From Triatoma infestans (taxonomy: Eukaryota; Arthropoda; Insecta; Hemiptera; Reduviidae): 64,000 nucleotides of DNA. This document shows positions 20,390 to 31,751 of the stretch, piece by piece. The notes below the pieces were generated by a model that saw only the letters and a program-made list of their open reading frames with translations, ran no database searches and had not been told where the DNA came from. Positions within the stretch are counted from its first letter, which is position 1; each line of letters begins with the position of its first letter. The position numbers and the translations under genes were made by a program. The stretch covers positions 124,001 through 188,000 of the forward strand of contig JAAEAF010002594.1 of the NCBI GenBank assembly GCA_011037195.1. The letters run 5' to 3'.

Positions 20390-20910
20390 CAATATCCTAT
20401 ATCTCTATCCCATACATAGAAGGTCTATCAGAAAAAAATAGCTAAAATCTTCAAGCAATATAACATTTCCATTGCTCACAAAAACTCCAATCCTCTAAAA
20501 AAACTCTTTTCTAAACTAAAAGACCCCACACCCACAGCTTTATTATCAGATATAATTTATAAAATAAATTGTTTACAATGCCCAGCTACATACATAGGAC
20601 AAACATCATAATATTTAAAAAATAGACTGTACCAACATAAATACGACTGTAAAACTAAAAAACCGACTGAAAGACTACAGCACTAACATTGCATACAATA
20701 CAAACATGAATTTGACACGGAAACCACTAAAATTCTCTCCATCAACAATAATAATAAAAAAAAGAAATATATTGGAAATGATTCACAATAAAAAAAATAA
20801 ATTATCTATCAATTTTAGAACAGACACCAAAAACCTATCCCTCAGTTATAACAATCTCCTGGAATTTCCAAAACAACATACAGATTAACACACGGTTTTC
20901 CCGTCTGCTT
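20390..20910 (+). pseudogene. Decayed Penelope-like GIY-YIG fragment
   Basis: The plus strand reads YKINCLQCPATYIGQTS, a stop, YLKNRLYQHKYDCKTKKP and, after another stop, YKHEFDTETTKI. The C--C-A-YIGQT and R--QHK motifs are those of the Penelope-type GIY-YIG domain. Stops and indels make it dead. It is more complete at the GIY-YIG strand than the copy at 9144-9461 and is on the opposite strand. Confidence 0.75.
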
Positions 20911-20984
20911 TCCTAGCCAATAAGAAATATTGGCTCAAATTCTTGCAGAAATGCCAGAAAACCACGAGATTGAAAATAAAATTA

Positions 20985-21305
20985 GAAATTGATACATTAC
21001 TCCGGGAAATGTCATTTGGGCGGGGCTTTCGGTGGAGGGGTAAGGTTATGATTTTCTCAAGTACTATCTTGGTTTATTATACAATTCAACCTTCCAAACA
21101 AAATTAATTAGAAATAAATAGATTGCCAAAATTTCGAATTTCAAGAAAATTAGTAAACCGGAAGTGCATTTTCATGGAACATTTTTTTCTTTTAGTTTTC
21201 GCAACCGATGAATTTCGTTTTACTAACTACAAAATTGGTCAATTAAAATTTTGTAAACTGCAAAAGAATGTTGTGTGAGTCCTTTACACCATATTTTTTA
21301 CTTTC
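20985..21305 (+). repeat. Family H copy, 3' part
   Basis: Matches the distal monomer and tail of family H (best full copy 59797-60806): GGGGTAAGGTTATGATTTTC, AAACCGGAAGTGCATTTTC, then a degraded 3' hairpin region TTGTGTGAGTCCTTTACACC. It is followed directly by the start of another copy. Confidence 0.75.
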
Positions 21306-22020
21306 TATTTGCTGCTGTAAAGGAAGTATTACGATCTTGTCAAAATTGCGTTCGAAATTGAGTTATCACCGGAAATACATGTTTTGAAGCTCTTTTATTG
21401 GAGAAAGTGTTGTTTTTTTTTAAATTTGATCTAAGCTTGTGTTAGTATAACTCAAAACTGGAAAATCGCTGAAACCTGATATTTCATTTAGGTTCTACCG
21501 GGGGTGAGGGGAGGGGATAATAAGTTTGTGATTAAAATTGGTCAACGGAAGTACCACTTTACCGAATGAATTTTGCTAATTTTTGCAATTTTCTTGAAAA
21601 TGGCTGCAACCATTTTTCTTTATTTACATTATGTACTAGTAGGTGTCTTCACGCGTTGGTCTAGTGGCTAGCGCACTCGCTTTTCGTGTGAAAATTCAGC
21701 GTTCGATTCCCGTGAGGAAAAAATTGGGTTTACCCAGCATCGTGATAAAAAGTGGGAAGCTACAGTTAGTAGCGCCCTAGGTAGCAAAGGCCGGAACTAA
21801 ACGGCGTGGTAAGTGCGGCGTCCTTACTATACGCCCCTCTGTTCAAATCGCCGTCTGGCAAGCCTTGGCCCTTCATGGGCTGTTGCGCCATAGGGTTTAT
21901 TTCCTAGTAGGCCCATCGTTTTTATTTGAAATTTACCATGGTTTTTGCCAGTACTCCATTAGCTGACAAGGTAACATGACACGGTAGAAACAGCCAGTTT
22001 CGAGAAAATTGCAAAAAACT
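21306..22020 (+). repeat. Family H copy, head-to-tail with the previous one
   Basis: Starts TTTACTTTCTATTTGCTGCT right after the 3' hairpin of the preceding copy, giving a tandem junction near 21300. It includes GGAAGTATTACGATCTTGTC, the ATCACCGGAAATACATG block and the AATGGCTGCAACCATTTTTC block. A SINE-B copy has inserted at 21644-21903. Confidence 0.75.
21644..21903 (+). mobile_element. SINE-B copy, full length
   Basis: tRNA-derived SINE: box A-like TGGTCTAGTGGCTAGCG, box B GTTCGATTCCC, a body with GGCCGGAACTAAACGGCG and GCCGTCTGGCAAGCCTTGGC, and end TGTTGCGCCATAGGG. CTAGTAGG at 21636-21643 and 21904-21911 is the target duplication. It sits inside a family H element, so it is younger than that copy. 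Other copies: 35541-35784, 50447-50628, 60909-61172. Confidence 0.9.
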
Positions 22021-22275
22021 AAAAAAAAAAAAAAAAAAAAATCCTTAGAGTGATAAAGGGAAACTTCCGGTCGAGGAAGTGATATCTAAATAGAATTTCA
22101 AATTTGAACCTTATGCGAGATTTTTCGTTTTTGAGCTATGCCTTTCAAATACGTACATACATAGACCATTTTCTAAAAAACTACTTTCTGACTCAGGTGA
22201 CCTCAAAACATGAATTACCGGTGAAAACCTCGATAACGAAAATCGGATAGCAATGAGAGAAAAAGTAAAAAAAAT
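22021..22275 (-). repeat. Family H fragment, inverted
   Basis: The minus strand carries the 5' part of family H (GAGGTCACCTGAGTC, a TAGAAAATGGTCTATGTATG block, AGCTCAAAAACGAAAAATC), facing the plus-oriented copy before it across an A homopolymer at 22021-22040. Confidence 0.65.
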
Positions 22276-22944
22276 GTTACTTATTATTGTAAGAATAATG
22301 TTTTAAATGAAAACAAGATGAATGAATTAAATATTAAAAAATAAATATAAATATATATACAATACAATTAGAAGGGGCGTTCATTAGTGCCTTTAGTTTG
22401 CATGGTTTAGGAGGCGTTCCAATTAATTCTATCACTTTATCACATCACTTCTCCTATTGAATACAGTGAACAAATCCGCTTCATTAATATTTACTTGTAA
22501 CACTCAAACAAGTAATATAATAAACAATTTCATTTGTGAAAAATTGTGTTACCTTATTAATGGATTTATTACTTTTTAATTTTTTTTTGTTTTTAATATT
22601 AATTTCTTTAAAGTCCAAAAAAAAATTACAAAATTAATGAATTTTCCATATATGATAAAATAACTACCAATCAAAATTGGTTACATGAAATAGTTATGTT
22701 TGGATTCTTTTACTTTCTCTTATGTAGTTCTCAAAATTTCCAGTCAGATTTTTAACTTTGTCGATCAGGAAACTATTTCCCATCAGTAAGCGAAAGTGAC
22801 TTGCAAATTTATCACAAAGTGTTTCTACTTATTAATACAGATTTTGAGGACCGGTGAGTTCAAAAAAAGCTGTCTTTGATGTAAGGTTGATAGGTGTTTG
22901 TATATGCACGCACAGTCAAGCTGTGTTGAAGGCGCTGACTTTAT
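22276..22944. other. Intron sequence, nothing recognised
   Basis: AT-rich; a short family H start-like phrase (TTTTACTTTCTCTTATG) occurs near 22707, otherwise no features. Confidence 0.45.
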
Positions 22945-23670
22945 GTGTCTTCAATTCCAGTTTTGGTGCTAGAATGTTCTGAAAGATTAGAAGAGCTTTC
23001 TTCTTTTAAAGATGTGCTTTCTAATCTGGATTCCAGGACAGGTGGAGTTTTAAGGAATGAGGAGGTGGATAGGTTTGCCAAATTAGGCGTCTCTCTCTCC
23101 CTTTCATTCGTCCCGGAGTCTGCTATTTGGTTTGTCTTCAGGCACATATCTGTCAAGCTTCCAGTCATGGATAGCTTCACTGCATTCATACCTATGGAAG
23201 AACACAGTGGGTTGTCGGCAATCTAAGATGCTCACTGCGAGGTCCGGGCAGGGCTATTAGTGAGGCATTAATGTGTCGTTCACGGACCTCTCTCAAGCAT
23301 CTAATTGGACCCCTTACTGGGCATTATGATTTGAGGTGACGTTTCTACGTAATGGGTGTCATGCTAGAACTCTTTTGTAGAGTCTGTGAGAGACAGAGAG
23401 GAAACACCCATCCATCTTATGACAGATTGCCTGGATTGTGAGGAAATTAGGTTAAGTACCTTTGGACGGCACAGAATGACTGTGGAGTAGCTTAGGCTAT
23501 TTCCCTTTAAAGTTATGGTCCAATTTGTTCGGGCTGTGGTATATCTAGATGAGTTAGACCCTGAATTTTTGTTCTAGACCTGGTTTGTTGTTGTTTTCCT
23601 TTGAGTGGCTATATGGGCCCAGTAGGTTTTAGGTACCATTGGGTTTGGTCCCTCCCCAGAGACAAATAAT
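22945..23670 (+). pseudogene. LINE 3' end (RNase H end and zinc finger), decayed
   Basis: The plus strand reads LRNEEVDRFAKLGVS (end of RNase H, GNE-AD-LA), then after frameshifts the C-terminal finger region with EETPIHLMTDCLDCEEIRLS and FPFKVMVQFVRAVVYL. The fragment at 57130-57650 (minus) gives CRVCETEEETPMHLMTNCLG at the same place, so both are one family. The 3' end is an (AAT)n tail near 23668. Interrupted by stops. Confidence 0.75.
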
Positions 23671-24229
23671 AATAAAAATTCCGCCAATCAAAAGTGCGAC
23701 TTTACTAAATTATATTTTATGTTCTTCAGGATTATCCCGAAAATAGCTAAATTTAGTTTATTGACCATTCAAATATATACAGGCAAGGTCCTAACTTTAA
23801 ACTTTCATTTTTTATTTATTTTGTTGACACATTCACACCTTAACAATCCACCGGACCACCGGACACATAAAACTACTTACATACAGATCATTTCGCCAAA
23901 AACTTTATTTATCTTCTGGGGATTTCCACATGTGTGATTTCGGTGAAAATTCATTTTTCAATAATTCGACACTTTCACTATTATCGAATTCAGAATTTTA
24001 CTAAAAGAGTGCGAGAATGTTTGGATTTATTGGAGTGCCAACTACAAAAAAATAAAAACAATAAAATGGACATGAAGATTCTTCGTCAAATAGCGAAAAA
24101 ATACCTAAACATCACAAATGTTGTCTATATGAGAAGAAGAAACAATTGAGCTATGCAAATATTTGTCGAATTATTTTTATTCTGAATGATAGATTTTAAT
24201 TAAACCCTAAAACAAGCCGCCAAGAAAGT
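23671..24229. other. Intron with family H-like scraps
   Basis: Short matches to family H (CCAATCAAAAGTGCGACTTT near 23685) and otherwise AT-rich sequence. No gene. Confidence 0.4.
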
Positions 24230-24232
24230 GGC

Positions 24233-25045
24233 TCAAAAGTTAAGTAATGCTATATGTCTGCGCGCCAGACAACCGAGGCGAGATGGCAGGTAGCGAGTGA
24301 AAAACAAAATGAATAATAATGTAAAACAAATGAAAACGAGACTTACCCTTTGGTGACGGTGAGTGATGAATCGAAGGAGGGTTGATGAGACGAATGGCGG
24401 ACTGAGAAAGGAAGAGGTGGCGTATGCGTGTGTGTGTGTGTGTGTGTGTGTTTGTGGTGTGCGTGTGGGTGTGAGTGGCGAAAGAAAGGAACTCAGGTGA
24501 GCGTAGAAGGATTGGAATGCTCCTTTAGAAGCGGATGATGATGTCGTTGTTGAAGCGGCGGGTGATGGCGAGTCCACTAAGGCGCCGGTGAAATAGCCTC
24601 GTGAAGGTGATGGCGCGTAGAAATGAATCTTATTACTAACCGAGAAGTCAATATTAATTAACTCGGCGAATAGGCGCGTATAAGGCGACACGAAATTTAA
24701 AGGCGAAATTAACAGGACAACACGGACCAAAAAAAAGCGCTAAAATAGAGGTTAGCTAGTCGGGCGACAGAAGAAAAGAACGGCACAAACACTGTTGTTC
24801 AGGCGAACTGTAGAAGACAGTGAAGTAATTTTATAGGAGGAGAACGTTTTAAGAGTGTGGGAAAATAAGTAAGGCGCAAACCCGGAGAGATAAAAGGCGC
24901 CGACAATCCCACCACCAAGAGACAGAGAAAGGGGTAAGAAGCGGGGTAAACAGTTCGTAGATAGCGTGGACGGATCATTGTCCACCACATCTTATCCACG
25001 AAGCGAAATTTTAAACTTGAAAGCTTTATTGAAGATTTCAATAAT
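24233..25045 (-). repeat. GGCG-rich repeat, copy 1
   Basis: About 800 bp with GGCG words every 20-60 bp on the plus strand, so the minus strand is pyrimidine-rich with CGCC words. It includes a TG microsatellite (24429-24452) and, next to it, a strong minus-strand splice donor (CACCAAAGG then GTAAGTCTCG, boundary near 24346). It is homologous to 31490-32275, sharing the order of CGCCTTT, ATTTCG, CGCCTTA, the CA tract, CGCCAC and the donor. A minus-strand open frame of 165 codons is rich in S, T, P and H and is probably not a protein. Confidence 0.6.
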
Positions 25046-25635
25046 GAAATATTTAAGAAAAAAATCGGAGGAAATCAGAGACGAGAAAAGCAAAGTATCT
25101 TAGGGGCTGCCAAAAATAGTCAGTTAACAGATATTCCATCAACAACTACAGCTACACAAATACCATTGATTATATTCAAGCTCCATTTAGTGATACAGAA
25201 TACATAACTTTTGAACATGTTCATTTAATTAATACATGGGGTAATGGGTATAAGATTTTTGGTGTATGTGATAAAGCAAAAATAATGATAACTAGTTTAG
25301 CGTGTATTCTTTGTTCAATTAAGTCTTTTTGGATAAATTATGGTTAAGATCTTGCAGCGTGCTGTTGTATACATACATAAATGATACAAAGATACTTGCG
25401 TTTACCGTTAATATTTACAACTTAAAACCTTTTTCTATTCATGAATCTTGTATAATGGATTTAATTTTGGTAATCACTAATTTTAAATCGAAATATAATA
25501 TAGGTGAGACAGTAATTCCGGAATATGCATGCTATATATGCTGTATATATGTCGCTTGTTAATAAACAGTAAATAAAGCAATGTCGACACTGCAAGGTAC
25601 AGGTATGGTTTTAATGAATAAGTAAATAAACTTAC
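25046..25635. other. Intron 5 sequence next to exon 5
   Basis: No repeat or gene recognised; the exon's donor GTAAGTTTA lies at 25635 downwards on the minus strand. Confidence 0.45.
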
Positions 25636-25816
25636 AAGGTATCCATCATAAGTCCAGGATCCAAACTTCATAAAACACGTTTGCTCGTCAAATGGGAAAT
25701 ATTCCACATTAATTTCACAAAATGATTTGTATATTGCTGGCGGTTTCCATACCACTTTACCGGTATGATGGAGAATTGCTTTTGTCATAATTGTCACTTC
25801 ATAATTACCATCAGCG
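25636..25816 (-). CDS. nAChRalpha1: nicotinic acetylcholine receptor alpha-1, Cys-loop exon
   Basis: 181 bp. The acceptor TTCTTTACAG is at 25817; the first base completes the Asn codon begun in the previous exon, giving [20 protein letters not shown]. The exon then reads [20 protein letters not shown] and [20 protein letters not shown]. The two cysteines ([16 protein letters not shown]) are 13 residues apart and form the Cys-loop disulfide of this superfamily; WKPPAIYKS carries loop E and nearby residues. The donor CTT then GTAAGTTTA leaves phase 0 into the M1-M3 exon. Nearly every residue matches insect alpha-1. Confidence 0.97.
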
Positions 25817-26794
25817 CTGTAAAGAACAAAAACAAAACAAAATGAAATTAATTATGATGTTAATAAAATTTTTTAGATTTAATTTCAATATTTTATTATA
25901 AATAAATATGAATTCTAAATTTAGACTTTTTAGGGAAACGTGTGATTTTTTTGCTTCAACTTTAAAATCAAGATGTAATTTGTTGGTAATAATAATAATC
26001 TTGGTTGTTAATAATGCATATCATTATCTTGCCTACCCTTTTACTAATGCTTTCTTTTCCTACTTTCCAATTATACTGGTGTACAAAAGATATGTATGAA
26101 GTCTTTAAGAGATATTAAGCTTTTTTTGTTTTATATTGTTAAGTTTGTATTTAGAAAAGAAAAGAAGAATGCCAAAGATTTTAAAGATGAAGGAAAAAAA
26201 AAAGGGGGGGATTTACTAGAGGTGAAGGGCCAATATGCTAAGACCAGGAACTATTTGTGGCCAAGCAATATGGCATCAGAAATATACGAAAACCGTGTGG
26301 ACATCAGTCAAGGTTGAGTTCTAAGCCTTCTTCTTTTTTATAGATCTTCAACAGATGATAAAACTGGCGAATGGGAATCTACTAAAGTTCCCATGTACAG
26401 GGACGAGTTGATTTTTTTTTTTTTTTAAAGAATATAAAGAAATTCAAGTTCATTAAGGCAGTGAACTTGGTAAATGAATATTTTTACATATTTATTTACT
26501 TTATTGTAAACTTAATGTCATTAGTATGAGAGAATTAGATAAGATAAATTTCTTTTTCTCTCTCTTTCATTTGAAATAAACAATATTGAGTATATATGGA
26601 AGCAAATGTGATAAAACATGAGCTCATTGGTGAAACTATTTGTCGAAAGGGTTAGGTTGTAGAGCTATGTAGTGTTGAGGATGGATTTTTGACAGTTCCA
26701 TAGACTATTTATCTCCGTAAGTGGTTTAGTGGCATAAAAAGGGAGATATATATATATAGTCTTATTTTCTTTTATAAAGTTATTATTTTAACAT
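25817..26794. other. Intron 4, possible LINE RT scrap
   Basis: AT-rich intron. Near 26292-26340 the plus strand reads VDISQG, stop, VLSLLLF, resembling the G-PQGSVLSPLLF reverse transcriptase motif. Too short to assign. Homopolymers at 26404-26426. Confidence 0.4.
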
Positions 26795-27475
26795 TTATCA
26801 AATAAATGCAGGGAAGCGTCCAAATTTCAAAGCTTTCTCTGGAGGCACTGCAGGGAAATTGTTGATGTAAAGACTCTATTGGTTTTGTACAACCGCCCTA
26901 GTCCGTTCGAAGCTCGAATATGCTTCTATTATATGGTCTCCATATACTGCTGAGGGCATCAAGAGAATCGAACGGCTTCAAAATAAGTTCGTCTACTTCC
27001 TGTGGAGAAATGGAAGGCTCACAGAAGAAATCTTATTGGAATCATTGGAAAAGAGACGATGCCGGAAAGACCTCCTATTTATATTCAAACTGTTTAATGG
27101 AGATATAGACTGCCCCGAATTATTAGCAAGCCTTCCTTTTTATGTGTCTCCCGTTTGACTGAGACGGACTCCGACATTTGCACTACCAGTCTCAGCATCT
27201 AAACATTCAGCCAACAGAGATCTAATCACTCAGAAGCTAGAATAACTTAATTCCCACAGAAAAGGATTTAATTTATATTAACATAAGCTATATTAAAAAT
27301 CTTTGCATCTCCTAGTGTTTGTATGCTGTTTATTTATTTGTATTTATGTATAATCGTGTGATAATTTTTTTGTATTGTCTTGTGTATATATACTTCTATA
27401 TTTTCCTTGTATTTGACTGCAATTTTTATGGTCTAAGTGACTGTTATTGCTGTACAGAATAAATAAATATATAGA
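26795..27475 (+). pseudogene. LINE reverse transcriptase C-terminal fragment (Jockey/CR1-like)
   Basis: The plus strand encodes ALVRSKLEYASIIWSPYTAE and GIKRIERLQNKFVYFLWRN, the conserved thumb motif LV-S-LEYAS-VWSP----I--IE--Q--F of Jockey/CR1-type elements. No RNase H follows; the sequence ends in an A/T-rich tail (AATAAATAAATATATAG). Frameshifts around 27010-27130. It appears distinct from the RNase H LINEs elsewhere in the window. Confidence 0.75.
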
Positions 27476-27484
27476 ATTTGATAT

Positions 27485-27839
27485 TGTAAGGGTGTTGTGA
27501 GGAGATGTTGGTTGTTGATGATGATAGATAAACACCTTAAGATTGGTTTAAGATATATAATTGATATGTGTATATATATATAACTGACTGCCAGGGACTT
27601 TACACTTTAGAATTTAGAACTGAACTGAACTGACAGACTGACGTGGCTAAAATGATATGTAAGTAGTGTGAATCAACAGAATGATGTCTGATGTGCAAGA
27701 CTGAATTGAACAGAATGATTTTGACTGTCTCTCTCTCATATGTATATCCACTGGCCGAACCTCTCCTCTCCTCTCTGTGCGAGAGAGGCTGTTTCTCTCC
27801 GCTAGAGTGGATGAGTGGTGGGGGTTCACTACCCCTACA
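27485..27839 (-). mobile_element. Solo LTR L1
   Basis: 355 bp with inverted ends TGTAAGGG / CCCCTACA and a 4-bp target duplication ATAT at 27481-27484 and 27840-27843. The interior has AGAGAG/CTCTCT-rich stretches and a TATATATATATA tract at about 27571-27582. Orientation inferred as minus from layout only. No internal domain or second LTR adjoins it, so it is a solo LTR. Confidence 0.75.
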
Positions 27840-28007
27840 ATATTTTATGTTATGGTATTTTTTTTTCAGTCACAAATGCAGATATTAAATAAGCTTTTTA
27901 CTAGGAAGACAGATTACGATTCATAATAATAATAATTATAAACTCACTAACTAATTCTTGGAGAGATTAACTAAAACAGAAACAGGAAAATGTTGGAAAC
28001 ATTAAAT

Positions 28008-28196
28008 AGGGAAGGGATTAGCTCAGTGGTTAGCACACTGGACTACCACGCGGAGATCCTGGATTCGAATCTAGCTGTGATGCCCTTAGATTTTCCCTTC
28101 GTAGGACTTCTACAGCTCACTGGACAGTGATGCTGTAACGAGAGAGCACTGTTCGGGAGCCGGTTGTGCATTGAGAAGGCTCCGGGTGCAAAAAAA
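28008..28196 (+). mobile_element. SINE-A copy lacking the LINE-like 3' tail
   Basis: Begins AGGGAAGGGATTAGCTCAGT with box B-like GGATTCGAATCTAGC and the usual body, but ends at GGCTCCGGGTGC followed by a short A run, without the GCGCC...GCGCC stem-loop seen in the other copies. Confidence 0.85.
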
Positions 28197-29773
28197 CAGC
28201 GTGATGGTTGTCACAAAAATGAACGGTCAAATCTCCAGAAGAGTTATGCTTAACTTTGAAATAAAGTACATAAACTATACATCTAGTTTGATGTTGAAGG
28301 TATTTATGTAAAAGTGACGTTCCCTTTTCATTTGTGTGGCTTGGTTACGTGCGATTAAATGAACATACGTTTTATAGTGAGTATTTTTTATATAAAAAAT
28401 TAGCTATCTTTTTCTGTAGTTTTAATTATTATTTGTTATTTCAACCAGTATTGTATTTTATTGACTATAAAAAGGTAACTTTATTTCATAGTTCAAACAT
28501 ATAATGTTATTTATAATGTTTATGTATTAATTGATATTCAAAATAAAACTTGTTGTTTAAGGATCAATCGGTCTATCTCATTAAGGAACCCATCATTATA
28601 AATCGGTTTTTATAGTCAAGGCAATATAATACTGATGGAAATAATAAAGAATAATTAAAACTCCACATACTTTACATAAAAATACTCACTATAAAACATG
28701 AATGATTATAACATAAATGATTGATTATACTCGCAATAATCTCTTAGGAAGCCAGATAAAATTTAACATCATACAATTAATCAAAAGTAAAAACTTTTGG
28801 CAGTTGCACTTTGAAATTGACCGCTCCTAAACAAACTATATAACTTCAACATGATGTTATAATATATTAATAATTTTAATCCTTTTCAATGATTGCAAGC
28901 TGGGTGTCTATAACAGTAATCCGGCTGTAGTCCTAATTGTGAAGAGACCGTCATTAAGGTAAAAGTCATGCAAAGGATCGTACTTAGTGCCTAATGCAAC
29001 ACATAATGTTCCAAAAGTGTTAAAAATTATATATATATTTAATTTACTGAATTGTTTCCAAACTGATTATTTGGAACAACAATATTAGCGGCTTTCAGCG
29101 ATTTTTTTTGTTTGTTTGTTTTAAGTGGAGTAAATTGAGTAACAAATACATCAGAGATAAATCATTTGACAATCAGGGATTTTTTTGGCATTAGCAGCTC
29201 CTTTTGTGATCATTGACTGGTTTGGTGTTCATCTTGGTAAACAGTATGATATTATGTATAATCTAAATTTAACGTACATACTCACAATTGAACTTGTTAA
29301 CATTATAAGCTAGAGATATAATAACTAACATTACAGTAGAATTAGATTTAGCCGAGTTGAGATCAGCCCTTGGATTCGTTGCTTAATTAGCAATAATGTC
29401 CATATAATTTCTAATGGAATCTAAAATTTTTCCATTATTGCCTATTTTTTGAAAATAACGGTCAAAGTTTCACCTGATCTTTAGAGTATTTGTTAAACTA
29501 TACGAGAATGACAGCTCAAAGTATCATATAAAACATAGTACCATCTTCACTTTGTGACCACCAAGAGAAGGGGTTTATTAAAAAAAATTGTTTCAGATAT
29601 TGTCTATCAGTGTCGACCCAACAAATTTTTCAACATTTTCTGTTAATTTTATTTTGAATGTTTTCAGTTTATTTTGTGATTACAATATTTCTTTTATAGT
29701 TATGTACTATATAAAGCTATAATTAAAATGTAAAAAATATAAATAAAATAGAAAATACTATTAACGGGCTTAC
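28197..29773. other. Intron 4, nothing recognised
   Basis: About 1.6 kb of AT-rich, apparently unique sequence. One inverted phrase, CTCACTATAAAACATGAATG near 28686 versus ATACGTTTTATAGTGAGTAT near 28366, marks a possible old foldback. No gene. Confidence 0.45.
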
Positions 29774-29883
29774 TTATTGTATAACACAATATCCGGCAAC
29801 CAAATGTGCTCCGATGGTACATGAAGAGTGTCCACTCCGCCATAATCATCAGGGTTCCACTTCAGCTTGTAATCGTTCCATTC
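29774..29883 (-). CDS. nAChRalpha1: nicotinic acetylcholine receptor alpha-1, exon 4
   Basis: Exactly 110 bp, the conserved size of this exon in insect receptor genes. It encodes [36 protein letters not shown] plus two bases of the next Asn. It lies in the extracellular ligand-binding domain (loop A region, W-PDIVLYN). The acceptor is CTAG before 29883; the donor is AATAA then GTAAGC at 29773. The phase fits the 25636-25816 exon. [20 protein letters not shown] is typical of alpha-1. The preceding 45-bp exon (expected to end WVEQ) was not found upstream in this window. Confidence 0.96.
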
Positions 29884-30083
29884 CTAGGTTGCAAACATAA
29901 AAGAAAAATTTATTGTTATTATCATTAGTTCAGAATTATGTAAATTTCAATAAGACAATATAATGATTGGAAAAATTATATGAACCAACAATTTATATAA
30001 TTTATGGTTTTATTAAGTAAGGAGGTTATAAGTGAATACTCGAAAGTGGGTGAATGTCTAGAGAGAACATTGGCCAAAAATAA

Positions 30084-30538
30084 TGTAATAGGAGTAGGAA
30101 GCTGGTAGATGAATGGAGAAATGAAGACACAATCTACACTATATTTACAATTTATATTTTACGATTTATTACATTTTGTTACTTAGTGAGTTGGAGGGTA
30201 GAGTGACCGAGTGAACAGTAATGATGTTTGTAGCACGCTGTAGAAATTGGTAGATTGGCTTGATATCAGTCGCTTCAAGAACGATGTGCCTAGAACTCTT
30301 GTTTGTTCTGATGGTTGATTAATTAGTGTGGCAAGGTTGATTTACGACTTGCTTACTTTTCAAAATTGATCTGACGACTGTCTTTGAACCCTCACACGAT
30401 CAGTTTTTATTTCAATTTCTCCTAGTTCCTGGAGGTTGAAGTACGTTCTGGACGTGCAATGGTGACTTCTCAGTGCAGGTGCTAATGGAAGTATTGAGTG
30501 CAGGTTTATGGCGAATTTGCTGGCTTGATTCCATTACA
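30084..30538 (-). mobile_element. Solo LTR L2
   Basis: 455 bp; ends TGTAATAGGAG / GGAATC complement (TTCCATTACA), with target duplication ATAA at 30080-30083 and 30539-30542. Read on the minus strand it starts TGTAATGGAATC and has an AATAAA near its 3' end (TGTAATAAATCG), supporting minus orientation. No internal region. Confidence 0.78.
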
Positions 30539-30806
30539 ATAACTTGACTCTGTGCACTATGTGAGCTCATCAGAGATTATTGTATAAAAATTTCTTCGAT
30601 ATTGCTTTTTGGTTTAAGACTTGTTAATGATAGTTTTTAGACTGCCTTTCGCTGGAAACTTCAACGAGAGTTTCTGTATTCTTGTTTAAGTCTAGTTGAA
30701 CTCAGATTTGGGCCTATTTGAACATGGAGAATTGAGTAGTGCTTGTTAGTTAAAGTGTAATCAGTAGAGTGCTGGCGTCGTTTAGAGCGCAAAAGAAGTA
30801 TAATAT

Positions 30807-31200
30807 TGTAACTTTTTCCCTCTAAACTAGCTACTGCAACTGGTTTTAAGTGGGTTCGTATAGATAAAATACTCTAAACTTCAAATTCTCTAAAGAAAAC
30901 ACCAATTTATTGTTATACACAATAAATTACAAAATACAACACTTAATAATAATTACTTCACAGTTTAAACCACAAAAGTTCATTATGTTCACTTTATACA
31001 CTTTTCACAAACTAGTGACTTCGTGTAACTGGAAAAACTCTCAACTCTTTGTGGTCCCACTATTTATACTGGTGGGGAATCTTCTAGAACTTCCTCGATT
31101 CTTCTAGAGAGAACTAGATCGCCGCCAGCGCTTCCAGCGGCCACTACGAGAACCTTAGGTACCTGCCTTCTCTCCTAATGGCACCACTGGCTGCGTTATA
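30807..31200 (-). mobile_element. Solo LTR L3 with visible promoter and poly(A) signal
   Basis: 394 bp; plus-strand ends TGTAAC / GTTATA (the last is a one-base variant of the expected GTTACA), target duplication ATAT at 30803-30806 and 31201-31204. On the minus strand TATAAATA (complement of 31061-31068) is followed about 150 bp later by AATAAA (complement of 30906-30911), as in an LTR with U3, R and U5. Just upstream of the TATA box are TTCTAGAA-type dyads (31082-31113) resembling heat-shock elements. Confidence 0.75.
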
Positions 31201-31489
31201 ATATATAGAATCATAGCGCTTTACTTTTGGTTGAAATCACAGACGTGATATGCATTGACGCTGTTTGGAAGATACTGAAGTGCAACATTTTTGTCACAAA
31301 TATACACTGCTTTGTGACTGGGATAATTTTAATTTTTTTAATTAAATAATGAATTTCTGTATGTTGTTACTGAGAGAAGGACATTTGCTCGCCTTAAGAC
31401 TGTATGGTGCAAATCATTTTTGAAATATTTTGTTCACACACACACACACACATACACACACAAGACAGGGGCAGTAACATACGTGCTCA

Positions 31490-31712
31490 GACATAACATA
31501 CCATACAAACTATTTGACTGCGCGGCAAACACTCTGCCTTGGGTGAACATACGCCACTGAAGAATACAAAAATATAAACAATAAATGAAATTAAAAGAAA
31601 AGAGATGCAAAAGAAGGAGCTACGACTTACCTTTGAAGTGGTGATGTTGAAGTCGCAAGTGACGAAGTTGAGGCGATAAAGTGGGCGGTCAAAGAAGGTG
31701 TGGCGTGTGTGT

Positions 31713-31751
<39 letters not shown>

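Noticed and set aside
24233..24730. 165-codon minus-strand frame rich in S, T, P, H
   Set aside because: Low-complexity reading of a CA microsatellite and CGCC words; the homologous repeat at 31490 does not conserve the protein.
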